From: Anaerolineae bacterium
Lineage (GTDB): Bacteria > Chloroflexota > Anaerolineae > 4572-78
Length of the DNA stretch: 8,140 nt
Direction of reading: 5' to 3'
Assembly (NCBI GenBank): GCA_027022125.1
Contig: JALVZI010000405.1
Coordinates: forward strand, 1 to 8,140
Part shown: positions 1-7,081 of the stretch, piece after piece
How the letters are laid out: each line of letters starts with the position of its first letter
Numbering within the stretch: the stretch's first letter is position 1
Made by a program: the position numbers and the translations under genes
Notes under the pieces: model-generated
What the model was told of the DNA's origin: nothing
The model's database searches: none
What the model saw: only the letters and a program-made list of their open reading frames with translations

Positions 1-2396
1 AAAAGACGGATATAAAACCCGTCCAAAATGGCGAACAGTTTTTCGGCGGCTTGCAGCGCATCGGTCAGCCGACCGGAGGTCAGCGCGTGTCGCTGCTGGC
101 TGTGCAGCAGCACGTAAAATCCGGCATACCCCAGCGATGTGACCAGATAGAGCATCACGGCACGCACCCAGTTAATTTTTTCCTGCCATTCTGTTCGGTG
201 CACAGCCAATTCTGCCAACACGATAGCCATTCCCACCAAATAGGTGATGCTCAACATCCACAGCAGGCTGTACCGTCCGGTTGACCATTTGAACTGCACC
301 GGCACGAAATCGAATGTTAAAATGATGAGAATGATTGCCATTGCCAGCCCCGCCGCACCGAGCCACATTTTCCACGATTCGCCGCGGGATTGCCGGATGC
401 GGGTGGAAACGACCACCGGTTGCGATTTTCGCCCCGATTTTCGTTTGCGGCGGGTTTTCGGCTGTGCGGCGGCGACGGTTTCTGCCGGTGCGGTTTCGGG
501 TTCAGACGCGGATTCTCGCTGTTCGATGCGCCACAGCGCGACCATCACCCCCAGATATGCCCAAAAATAGGTGTAAGTGGCGGCGATGGAGAAAACGAAG
601 TGGACTTCCAAAAAGTGCCCGACAAATGCACCGAGCAAGCCAATCAACAGCACGGCAGATTTCGGCGAGACGGTATTTTCGGGGATGGCGAGCCACCCGC
701 GCCATACCAGATAGAGCATCACCCCGCCGAAAAGTCCAAATGGCAGCCCGATGGGAATTAGCACCGGCGCGCCATCTTTTAAAATAATCATCACTACTGC
801 CCCGATGATGGCGCCGACAGCCATAAACATGATGAGCCAGCGTCTGGCGGCGGCGTTTGGAACCCAGCCCAGCCATTTCAGCGCATAATAAAATAGACTG
901 CCCATCAGAAAATAAAACGCCAAAAAGCCGAGTAAGCCGGTCATCACCAAACTGTCCATCGTTTCATTATGCGAGCGGTCGGCGGAACTGCCCCGTTTTT
1001 CCACGTGTGCCAAATCGGGGGGGTAGGCGTAGGCAAAAGCGTTGAACATCGATTCGGGACCATAACCAATCAATGGGCGGATGAGATTCATTTTATCGGT
1101 GAATTCACCTTCCACCCCAAGCGGTCGGTGTGGCGAGATGAGTTTGAACGCGCCTTCCCAAATTAGCACGCGAACCTTTCCTGTGCCGCTTTCGGTGTTG
1201 ATTGCGCCTGCCATTCGCCGCAGGTACGAGTTGTTTTCTGCCAGTGTTGCCGCGGGGCTGCCAGGTGTGTTCAGCGCAATCAGCAGTGCCAGTATTCCCG
1301 CCGCGCCGAAAACGCCGGTCAGTGTCCACGTGACCCACAGCCAGCGCCAACCGCGTTTTGAAATGATGGCGTAAGTGTAAGTTCCGGCAAAACCGATGAT
1401 ACCGCCGATGATAGCGCCGATGAGTGTTGCGCCGGAGAGTTGCAGGTTCGATGCGTGCAGCGCGGCTTCAATCCCTTTGCCGAGAAAATAGCCGACCGCG
1501 CCCAAAATCAGCGCGGAAACGGTGGAGAGCAGAATGTACAGTATCGCGCTGCTGATGTCTGGCAGAGAGATGGCGGTACGGCTTTCGTCGCGTTGACGGA
1601 AAATCAGCAGCAGCAATAGCACCATCAGCGCCAGCGCACCCATCAACCCGATTTGCGGACCGCGGCTGATACTGTAAATGATGGTCAGAATTTGGATGGC
1701 AATGATGAAAATATACACCGCCGACAGCACCGTGTGTCCCCAACTGGCGTGCTCTTCGGTGATGATGGCGGTCATCGACTCGATGAGACGGGAAATGGTG
1801 ACCGGCACAATCATAATCAGGTACGACGAAACGAAAATGGCGTTCCCCATATTGGATGCCACCCGTTTGGTCACGTCGCCCGCCCACGGTAGCGGGTCAA
1901 GCCCGTTGTGCTGAATGATACCGTACAGCGCCACTGGCACGCTGGCAATGATGACGGTGGTGATGAATCGGTCAACCTGCCGGTGGGTGGTCATATTGGC
2001 TGCCATCAGCGCGAAAATGATGACATAACTGATGAATGTGTATGTGCCCTGCAATCGCTGGTACGACCCCCAAAAACTGACGTGCGGGGTGATGGACAGC
2101 GCCGTGCTGATGAGATATGCCAGCACAATCAGCGCAGTGGGCAGCGCCATCGGTTGTTTGAACCAGCGTTTTACCCGTTCGCCGACCGTGCCGCCGTTTG
2201 ATTGCAGCCCCTCTTCCAGCAGTTTGATGAGCCACGCCAGTATCATCACCGTGACAATACTGCGCATCAGCGTCAGTTTATCCGGCTCGAAAGTGCGGGC
2301 GGTGTAAATGTTGAAAAAGAGCGGCACGGCGACAACCGCCGCCAGCCATCCGGCTTCGATGAGTTTGGTTGCAAAAATAGAAAGTTTTGTTTGCAT
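1..2396 (-). CDS. O-antigen ligase/polymerase (Wzy/WaaL-like) multi-pass membrane protein, 3' end beyond the window
   Basis: This is a 798-codon open frame from ATG at 2396, still without a stop at the left edge. It encodes a very hydrophobic protein with about 18 membrane segments by eye (for example near residues 13-32, 43-60, 83-101, 143-162, 222-266, 283-304, 326-376, 484-508, 580-623, 675-697, 709-733, 744-765). Residues 244-247 are SRGP, a family hallmark. A large loop (about 377-482), probably outside the membrane, holds R409, W413 and GYGPES (444-449), then H476-N477-x9-G487-x2-G490, which fits the WaaL motif H[NSR]x9Gxx[GTY]. Known members polymerise lipid-linked glycans or transfer them to an acceptor; which of the two applies here cannot be decided. 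A Pro/Ala/Glu-rich then very basic linker (about 628-673) separates the last three membrane segments. Members this long often end in TPR repeats, which would lie beyond the edge. A weak AGGT (2406-2409) sits 9 bases before the start. Confidence 0.88.
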   Translation of the reverse strand, partial: MQTKLSIFATKLIEAGWLAAVVAVPLFFNIYTARTFEPDKLTLMRSIVTVMILAWLIKLLEEGLQSNGGTVGERVKRWFKQPMALPTALIVLAYLISTALSITPHVSFWGSYQRLQGTYTFISYVIIFALMAANMTTHRQVDRFITTVIIASVPVALYGIIQHNGLDPLPWAGDVTKRVASNMGNAIFVSSYLIMIVPVTISRLIESMTAIITEEHASWGHTVLSAVYIFIIAIQILTIIYSISRGPQIGLMGALALMVLLLLLIFRQRDESRTAISLPDISSAILYILLSTVSALILGAVGYFLGKGIEAALHASNLQLSGATLIGAIIGGIIGFAGTYTYAIISKRGWRWLWVTWTLTGVFGAAGILALLIALNTPGSPAATLAENNSYLRRMAGAINTESGTGKVRVLIWEGAFKLISPHRPLGVEGEFTDKMNLIRPLIGYGPESMFNAFAYAYPPDLAHVEKRGSSADRSHNETMDSLVMTGLLGFLAFYFLMGSLFYYALKWLGWVPNAAARRWLIMFMAVGAIIGAVVMIILKDGAPVLIPIGLPFGLFGGVMLYLVWRGWLAIPENTVSPKSAVLLIGLLGAFVGHFLEVHFVFSIAATYTYFWAYLGVMVALWRIEQRESASEPETAPAETVAAAQPKTRRKRKSGRKSQPVVVSTRIRQSRGESWKMWLGAAGLAMAIILIILTFDFVPVQFKWSTGRYSLLWMLSITYLVGMAIVLAELAVHRTEWQEKINWVRAVMLYLVTSLGYAGFYVLLHSQQRHALTSGRLTDALQAAEKLFAILDGFYIRL

Positions 2397-2429
2397 ACGG
2401 TATCAACCTGAGTGAGATTTATGTATGGC

Positions 2430-2458
2430 ATTGTATCACAAATGGGGAAAGTTGTTAA
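2430..2458 (-). promoter_or_regulatory. Probable sigma70-type promoter of the ligase-like gene
   Basis: Read on the minus strand, TTAACA (2458-2453, five of six bases of TTGACA) is followed by a 17-base spacer and TACAAT (2435-2430, five of six bases of TATAAT). The -10 is preceded by TGA, giving an extended -10 element (TGnTACAAT). The -35 overlaps the TAA stop codon of the upstream glycosyltransferase gene. Transcription would begin near 2423, leaving a leader of about 27 bases before the ATG at 2396. It lies in the 58-base gap between the two genes, one of the two longest gaps in the window. No terminator hairpin is visible in the gap, so read-through from the operon would still reach the gene. 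The match is by eye only. Confidence 0.55.
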
Positions 2459-3630
2459 TCTGTTGGGGTGGTTGTGAGCAGTTTGGTGTACAGCGCGGCA
2501 ATATCGGCAACCATTTTTTGCGCGCCGAATTGCGCCGCGCGTTTTTTGCCTGCTTGCCCCATTTGTTGTGCCAGATTTGGCGCGTGCAGCAATTTGATGA
2601 CGGCTTGGGCAAAGGCTTGCGGATTTTCGGGCGGGGTTAAAAACCCGTTTTCGCCGTTGGTCACGGCTTCGGCGTTGCCATCCACTGCCGTGGCGACAAT
2701 TGGCAAGCCGGTTGCCATGGCTTGCGGCAGCACACGGGGCAAGCCTTCCCACAGTGATGAGAGTCCAAAAACGTTAAATGCCGCCATCAATTCCGGAATA
2801 TCGCGGCGCAAACCGGTCAGAATAAGCCGTTCGGCGATGCCCAATTTTGCGGCGAGCCGTTCCACCTCCGGGCGCAGCGGTCCGTCGCCGACCATTACAA
2901 AATAGCACGCCGGTATATTTTTGCTGACGATGGCGGCTGCGCGCACAAAATCGAGCGGCGCTTTTTGCGGCGAGAGGCGTGTGACCGTGCCCAATACCGG
3001 TGCTTGCGGTGGAATGCCGAGTTCCGCGCGCACATCGGCGGCGGTTCGGCGGGGATGTCCAAAGCGGTCAAGTTCGATGCCGCTGCGGATGAGAGTAAAG
3101 TTGGCGGCGGTGCCGATGCCCGCCTGCGTACCTTTTTCAATATCGCGCGGCGAAACCACAATCAGCCGGTCGGTGATGGGTAATGTCAGTTTTTCCAGCA
3201 GGATGTAAAATTTTTGCACCAACGGGTGTTGGCGGGGGGTGTGTCCCCAACCGTGAACCGTGTGAACGATGACGGGCGTTCCGGCGAATTTTGCCGCCCA
3301 GCGCCCCAGTATGCCCGCTTTGGAACTATGAGTATGCACGATGGTGTAATTGCCCTGTTTAATGAAACGTGTCAACCGCCACAGCGCCAACAGGTCTTTA
3401 AGGGGATTGATTTCGCGCACCAGCGCCGGTTCGATGGTGAGCGGAATTTTCCGCCGACGAACTTCGGGTATCAGGCTACCTTCCACGCCTGTTTGCGGTC
3501 CACACAGCACATCAACCTGCCAGTCCGATTTATCGAGCAAGTCGGCGGTGAGCATTGTATTTTCTTGCGCCCCGCCCACAATGAGACGGGTGATGATGTG
3601 AAGGATGGGAGTGGGATGGTTAGGGTTCAT
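2455..3630 (-). CDS. GT4-family glycosyltransferase (GT-B fold)
   Basis: This 391-residue protein has the usual length and layout of a retaining GT4 enzyme that transfers a sugar from a nucleotide-sugar to a growing glycan at the cytoplasmic face. The N-terminal acceptor domain opens with a hydrophobic strand and the GGAQ loop (19-22). HTHSSKAGILGR (99-110) and HTVHGWGH (123-130) are typical of lipid-linked oligosaccharide transferases. The C-terminal donor domain has TRLSPQK (217-223, with R218 and K223 expected at the donor diphosphate), VGDGP (247-251) and WEGLP from 294. The E-x7-E motif reads E295-x7-Q303, so the second glutamate is glutamine. The ATG at 3630 lies inside the end of the preceding gene (11-base overlap, different frame), suggesting translational coupling; no Shine-Dalgarno is evident. 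Donor sugar and linkage cannot be told from sequence. Its G+C content is clearly higher than that of the gene before it. Confidence 0.93.
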   Translation of the reverse strand: MNPNHPTPILHIITRLIVGGAQENTMLTADLLDKSDWQVDVLCGPQTGVEGSLIPEVRRRKIPLTIEPALVREINPLKDLLALWRLTRFIKQGNYTIVHTHSSKAGILGRWAAKFAGTPVIVHTVHGWGHTPRQHPLVQKFYILLEKLTLPITDRLIVVSPRDIEKGTQAGIGTAANFTLIRSGIELDRFGHPRRTAADVRAELGIPPQAPVLGTVTRLSPQKAPLDFVRAAAIVSKNIPACYFVMVGDGPLRPEVERLAAKLGIAERLILTGLRRDIPELMAAFNVFGLSSLWEGLPRVLPQAMATGLPIVATAVDGNAEAVTNGENGFLTPPENPQAFAQAVIKLLHAPNLAQQMGQAGKKRAAQFGAQKMVADIAALYTKLLTTTPTD

Positions 3631-4729
3631 TTTTTAGCGCAATCAGTTCTTCATATAATGTTTGGGTGCGTTCGACCATTTGGCGAAGGGTAAAATGTTG
3701 CTGTACACGTTGGATACCAGCGTGCCCCATTTTATGTCGCAGTGCCGGATTGTGCAAAAGAGTTTCAATTGCCTCGGCTAGAGCTTTCGGATTGCCCGGA
3801 GGAACCAAAAAACCGGTTTCGTTATCTATCACCACTTCCGGCGTGCCGCCTACAGCCGTGGCAACAACCGGTAATCCGGCAGACATCGCTTCTAGTATGA
3901 CATTCGGCATACCTTCCCAATCAGAAGCGAGTACGCATACATCCATTGCTGCTAACCAAGGGATAATGTTATTTTGTTGTCCGGCAAAATGTAAACGGGT
4001 GGTGAGTTGCAAGTTCTGTCCTAATTGAACTAAATTATCTTTTTCCGGTCCATCACCGACAATGAGTAGATGGACATCTGGCAAATCAGATGTTGCTCGG
4101 AGGAGCATATCTAACCGCTTAACCGGCGTTAAGCGAGTAATGGTACCGACTATATTTTTCTCGATGGGCAAATTCAGACGGGTGCGCGTCTGATTTTTGG
4201 GCGGTAAATTTGCAAAGATTGCTGTATCTATGCCGTTAGGAATGACCACTACTTTGTTTTCGGGAATACCGACTTTTTGGGTGACAAAGTCTGCGACGCG
4301 CTGAGAAACGCATACCACACGGTCGCTCAAGGGTGCGCTAATGCGATTGAGGTGATAGCGCCAGCGGCTTTCTTGCCCCATTGTGCGCTCGCTGCTGATG
4401 ATGATGGGAACGCCGCTTAAACGTCCCAGTATGCGTCCCGGCAGGTTGGCGTGAAACATCCAGGTGTGCAGGATGGTGGGTTGTGTTTGGCGGAGTACCA
4501 TATACAGCCGCCACAAAGCATCCAAACGCAGTTTGCCGCGCATCTCCAGGTCAATTACGGGAATGCCTAATGCTTTGATTCGTTGTGCCGGTTCGCCATT
4601 GCCGTTGTACAGGCACACCACAGATGGCTCAAAACGACTGCGGTCTAAATGGGTTAGTAATCGCAGTAGTGCCATTTGCGCGCCGCCGGTGGATAGCTCG
4701 GTGATGAGGTGGGTAATTTTTACAGGCAT
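3620..4729 (-). CDS. GT4-family glycosyltransferase (GT-B fold), canonical motifs
   Basis: This 369-residue GT4 glycosyltransferase, counted from the ATG at 4729, shows ELSTGGAQ (11-18) in the N-terminal domain. The donor domain has IPNGID (173-178), TRLTPVKRLD (198-207, with R199 and K204 in the diphosphate-binding positions), VGDGP (224-228) and an intact E-x7-E motif (E272, E280) inside WEGMPNVILEAMSAGLP. It resembles its neighbour at 2455-3630 in layout and may be an old duplicate. A GTG at 4756 would add nine residues and overlap the preceding gene by 23 bases. I prefer the ATG because it lies 4 bases after that gene's TGA and starts the protein at the usual point just before the first beta strand (PVKITHLIT). 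Neither start has a clear Shine-Dalgarno, so coupling to upstream translation is likely. The specific sugar transferred is unknown. Confidence 0.93.
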   Translation of the reverse strand: MPVKITHLITELSTGGAQMALLRLLTHLDRSRFEPSVVCLYNGNGEPAQRIKALGIPVIDLEMRGKLRLDALWRLYMVLRQTQPTILHTWMFHANLPGRILGRLSGVPIIISSERTMGQESRWRYHLNRISAPLSDRVVCVSQRVADFVTQKVGIPENKVVVIPNGIDTAIFANLPPKNQTRTRLNLPIEKNIVGTITRLTPVKRLDMLLRATSDLPDVHLLIVGDGPEKDNLVQLGQNLQLTTRLHFAGQQNNIIPWLAAMDVCVLASDWEGMPNVILEAMSAGLPVVATAVGGTPEVVIDNETGFLVPPGNPKALAEAIETLLHNPALRHKMGHAGIQRVQQHFTLRQMVERTQTLYEELIALKNEP

Positions 4730-4733
4730 AATT

Positions 4734-5936
4734 TCATTTATTGGTGGTAATGCCACCGAGTTTTAGATGTTGGTTCAATATCGTTAAAATTTCATCTACT
4801 CTGGCATCCCAGGAATGTTGTTGAGCCGCTTGAATGCGTTTTACGTGTGCTTGGGGCGTGTCTGTTTTTAAAGCATCTTCTATGGCTTGCGTAAAGGTTT
4901 TTGGGGGTGAGATGGTTATCAGGTTGCTAAATTGGTTCACTTCCGGATGAGGCGTGCTGACGATAGGTTTGCCGGTAGCCAGATATTCATAAAGCTTGAG
5001 CGGACTTCGGTAGCGGGTGGCTTCACTTTGCGTGTAGGGTAGCAGGCAGACATCAACCCCTTTCAGTATCTCCGGCAGGGCGGAAAATGGCTGTTTACCC
5101 AGCCAATAGACGTTGGATATGTGTTGTAACGGTTGCAAATTTACAGCATAGGGATGAGGTTGCCCAATCATAACCAGCGTCCATTCCGGATGGGTACGAA
5201 CAACAGATGTCAGTATAGAAATATCGATTTTTTCATTGATGTTACCCACAAAAGCCAAAATTGGATGGGGTAGATTTTCTATATCTGGGTGAATGTTGGT
5301 AGCCGGATTAGCCGCTTTAGCAAAGTGAGCAATGTCTGCACCGCTGGGAAGGTGGTAGGTGTGGGGGTTAAATTTTCGTTTATTTTGGAAAGTCAATTGT
5401 GAATTGGCAAAGACAATATCTGCGCGTTTAAGTAAGTTTGTTTCTAACATCTGGATGGTTTGGCGTTTTCTTCCGGAGGTCCCAACGGTAAATTCATCAA
5501 TGCAGTGGTAAACGGTTAATGTTTCATTAAATTTGCCGATGAGCGAAACGTGTTCTGGTTTGTAGAACCAAAGTATCGGTGCGCTGAAGTTCAATCGGTG
5601 TAAATGTGGTTTTAGCCAGCGGTGCATAATGATGGCATTGATACGGGCAATGGATGTGAAATAGTAGCGTCCGGGCAACAGTGGTGGGGGAGATACCAGC
5701 CACAGGTTGGGTTGTATTTTTCGCAAGCCGGCACGCCAATTGTGGTAGCGTCTTTTTCGTAAATCCGCGTACTTCCAAAAATGTTCCAAACCTGCCATTT
5801 GTTCCACAAAAAGCACACGGTATCCTCGACCTGCCAAACGGAGCATCACCTGTTGGCGGCTGCCCCATTTGCCGTCCCAATCGCTAGAGGAGAAGCAGAT
5901 AATATCTGCCGTTGTTGCGTTGGCTGAATTGCTCAC
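4734..5936 (-). CDS. Divergent TuaH-like glycosyltransferase (GT-B fold)
   Basis: The 400-residue protein begins with GTG at 5936, sharing a GTGA overlap with the stop of the preceding gene, so its translation is probably coupled. It belongs to a GT4-like subgroup whose N-terminal part carries DWDGKWGSRQQ (19-29; compare the DW..RxQ pattern of TuaH-type enzymes), a strand ending in VLFVEQ (41-46) and YHCIDEF (143-149). The donor half shows ADIVFANSQ (172-180), LPSGAD (196-201), GNINEKID (231-238), VMIGQP (255-260) and LLPYT, then SPLKLYEYLATGKPIV (311-326). Only the second glutamate of the usual E-x7-E is kept (E317); the first position is Y309, normal for this subgroup as I recall it. There is no signal peptide or membrane segment. 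It probably adds one sugar to the repeat unit; donor unknown. Sampled lines inside it are as low as 33-37% G+C, the lowest seen in the window. Confidence 0.87.
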   Translation of the reverse strand: MSNSANATTADIICFSSSDWDGKWGSRQQVMLRLAGRGYRVLFVEQMAGLEHFWKYADLRKRRYHNWRAGLRKIQPNLWLVSPPPLLPGRYYFTSIARINAIIMHRWLKPHLHRLNFSAPILWFYKPEHVSLIGKFNETLTVYHCIDEFTVGTSGRKRQTIQMLETNLLKRADIVFANSQLTFQNKRKFNPHTYHLPSGADIAHFAKAANPATNIHPDIENLPHPILAFVGNINEKIDISILTSVVRTHPEWTLVMIGQPHPYAVNLQPLQHISNVYWLGKQPFSALPEILKGVDVCLLPYTQSEATRYRSPLKLYEYLATGKPIVSTPHPEVNQFSNLITISPPKTFTQAIEDALKTDTPQAHVKRIQAAQQHSWDARVDEILTILNQHLKLGGITTNK

Positions 5937-7060
5937 AAGTTTTTCTGAACCTCTTGATACAGCGCCAGCTCACGTTGCGCAATTTGCTTTAGACTGTATT
6001 CCTGTTTTGCAAAAGCACGGGCGGCTTTGCCAAGCCGGGTGCGTAAAGCCTCATCGGTTAGCAACCTTTGCACCGCCGATTGAATACCTGCCACCGTTGG
6101 TGGGCACAAAAGCCCGGTTTGTTCGTGATGAATAATGTTGTTGATACCATTTACGTCTGTACCGATAACCGCTGCACCACACGCCATTGCTTCAATGAGT
6201 GCTTTGGGGTGTCCTTCGGATAGAGATGGGAGAATGAAAATTTGAGAACGATTGATTTCTTTGGGAAGGGTGCTATTGGGCAATGCCCCGGTAAATTTTG
6301 CTTTCACTCCCCTATTTTGGGCTAGCGCTTTCAATGTTTCGCCTTGTTCCCCTGTCCCAATCAAAACCAACGAGGCATCAGGAATTTTGGCAATGGCTTT
6401 AATCAAAGTATCCAGATTTTTTATGGGGCGCAGTCGTCCCACATAGCAGATGCGCCCCCTTTCCGGTTGAATTTCAGGCATGGGGCGGAACAGGTCTGTA
6501 TTAACGTAGTTGGGAATGACGGTTATTTTCTCTGATGGCGTCCGGTAGTGTTGGATGATATGGCGTTTCATTGCTTCGGTGGTGAGGATGATTGTTTGTG
6601 CCCGTTTGAAGGCGAATTGTTGCAGCCATCGGATGAATTTGTTTTTCATCCCCTGATGATATTGCTTGCTGAAATTTTCTGCCCACAGGTATCCGGCGCG
6701 TACAACTACCGGTTTGCCATACAGCCATCCGGCGATGATTGCCGTCCATGCGCCGTCAAGTTGGTTGGTTTTGAAAATGCTCCCCTTTTTCAGTATTTTG
6801 CGGTGTAAAAAGGGCGCCAACAAACTGTACAGGTTGGGCGATAACCCCCAACGGTTGTAGAGGATGTTGATGTCACCCAGGCGGTTTTGATAGCGTAATT
6901 CTTCTTCCCCTCCGCTGGTAACAACGCTGATGCCGCCCAGGTGGGGACGCATTTTTTTGTAGATGGCAATTTCTCGGTCAAGGATGCCTATTTTATCCCA
7001 GCGGCTTAAGGGGGTAGCGCGTGAGAGAAAAAGGATGAGGTGGGTGTTGGTTGTGTTCAC
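5933..7060 (-). CDS. GT4-family glycosyltransferase (GT-B fold)
   Basis: This 375-residue protein has GT4 architecture. The N-terminal domain contains WDKIGILDREIAIY (21-34), a pattern seen in several polysaccharide-cluster GT4 enzymes, and FKTNQLDGAW (96-105). The donor domain carries VIPNYVNTDLF (181-191), YVGRLRPIKNLDTL (206-219, with R209 and K214 expected to bind the donor diphosphate), IGTGEQGE and a complete E-x7-E motif (E282, E290) within SEGHPKALIEAMACG. The start is a GTG at 7060, supported by a strong Shine-Dalgarno a few bases upstream and by a normal N-terminus. The stop TGA overlaps the next gene's GTG. It begins 21 bases after the methyltransferase stop. It presumably acts on the cytoplasmic face on a lipid-linked intermediate; donor and linkage are unknown. 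Confidence 0.93.
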   Translation of the reverse strand: MNTTNTHLILFLSRATPLSRWDKIGILDREIAIYKKMRPHLGGISVVTSGGEEELRYQNRLGDINILYNRWGLSPNLYSLLAPFLHRKILKKGSIFKTNQLDGAWTAIIAGWLYGKPVVVRAGYLWAENFSKQYHQGMKNKFIRWLQQFAFKRAQTIILTTEAMKRHIIQHYRTPSEKITVIPNYVNTDLFRPMPEIQPERGRICYVGRLRPIKNLDTLIKAIAKIPDASLVLIGTGEQGETLKALAQNRGVKAKFTGALPNSTLPKEINRSQIFILPSLSEGHPKALIEAMACGAAVIGTDVNGINNIIHHEQTGLLCPPTVAGIQSAVQRLLTDEALRTRLGKAARAFAKQEYSLKQIAQRELALYQEVQKNL

Positions 7061-7063
7061 GTT

Positions 7064-7070
7064 ACCTCTT
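7064..7070 (-). promoter_or_regulatory. Ribosome binding site supporting a GTG start at 7060
   Basis: The minus strand reads AAGAGGT followed by AAC and then GTG. The match to the Shine-Dalgarno consensus is strong but the spacing is short (4 bases after the GG). It fixes the glycosyltransferase start at 7060 and lies within the 21-base gap after the methyltransferase gene. Confidence 0.6.
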
Positions 7071-7081
7071 TGACTAGGGCG

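Noticed and set aside
335..787. A 150-codon plus-strand open frame, and other plus-strand frames between 51 and 2411.
   Set aside because: All are antisense to the continuous membrane-protein frame. Their products are Arg/Ala/Pro-rich low-information sequences with no domain or plausible start signal.
1468..1887. A 139-codon minus-strand frame with many His and Arg residues.
   Set aside because: It is an alternate-frame reading of the transmembrane part of the ligase-like gene; the main frame carries the conserved motifs.
2273..2752. A 159-codon minus-strand frame crossing the junction of the ligase and glycosyltransferase genes.
   Set aside because: It overlaps two clearly real genes in another frame and shows no family motif.
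3214..3693. A 159-codon open frame on the plus strand.
   Set aside because: It lies antisense to the well-supported glycosyltransferase at 2455-3630 and the end of the next gene, has no recognisable domain, and crosses a gene boundary. It is a by-product of the G+C-rich codons on the other strand.
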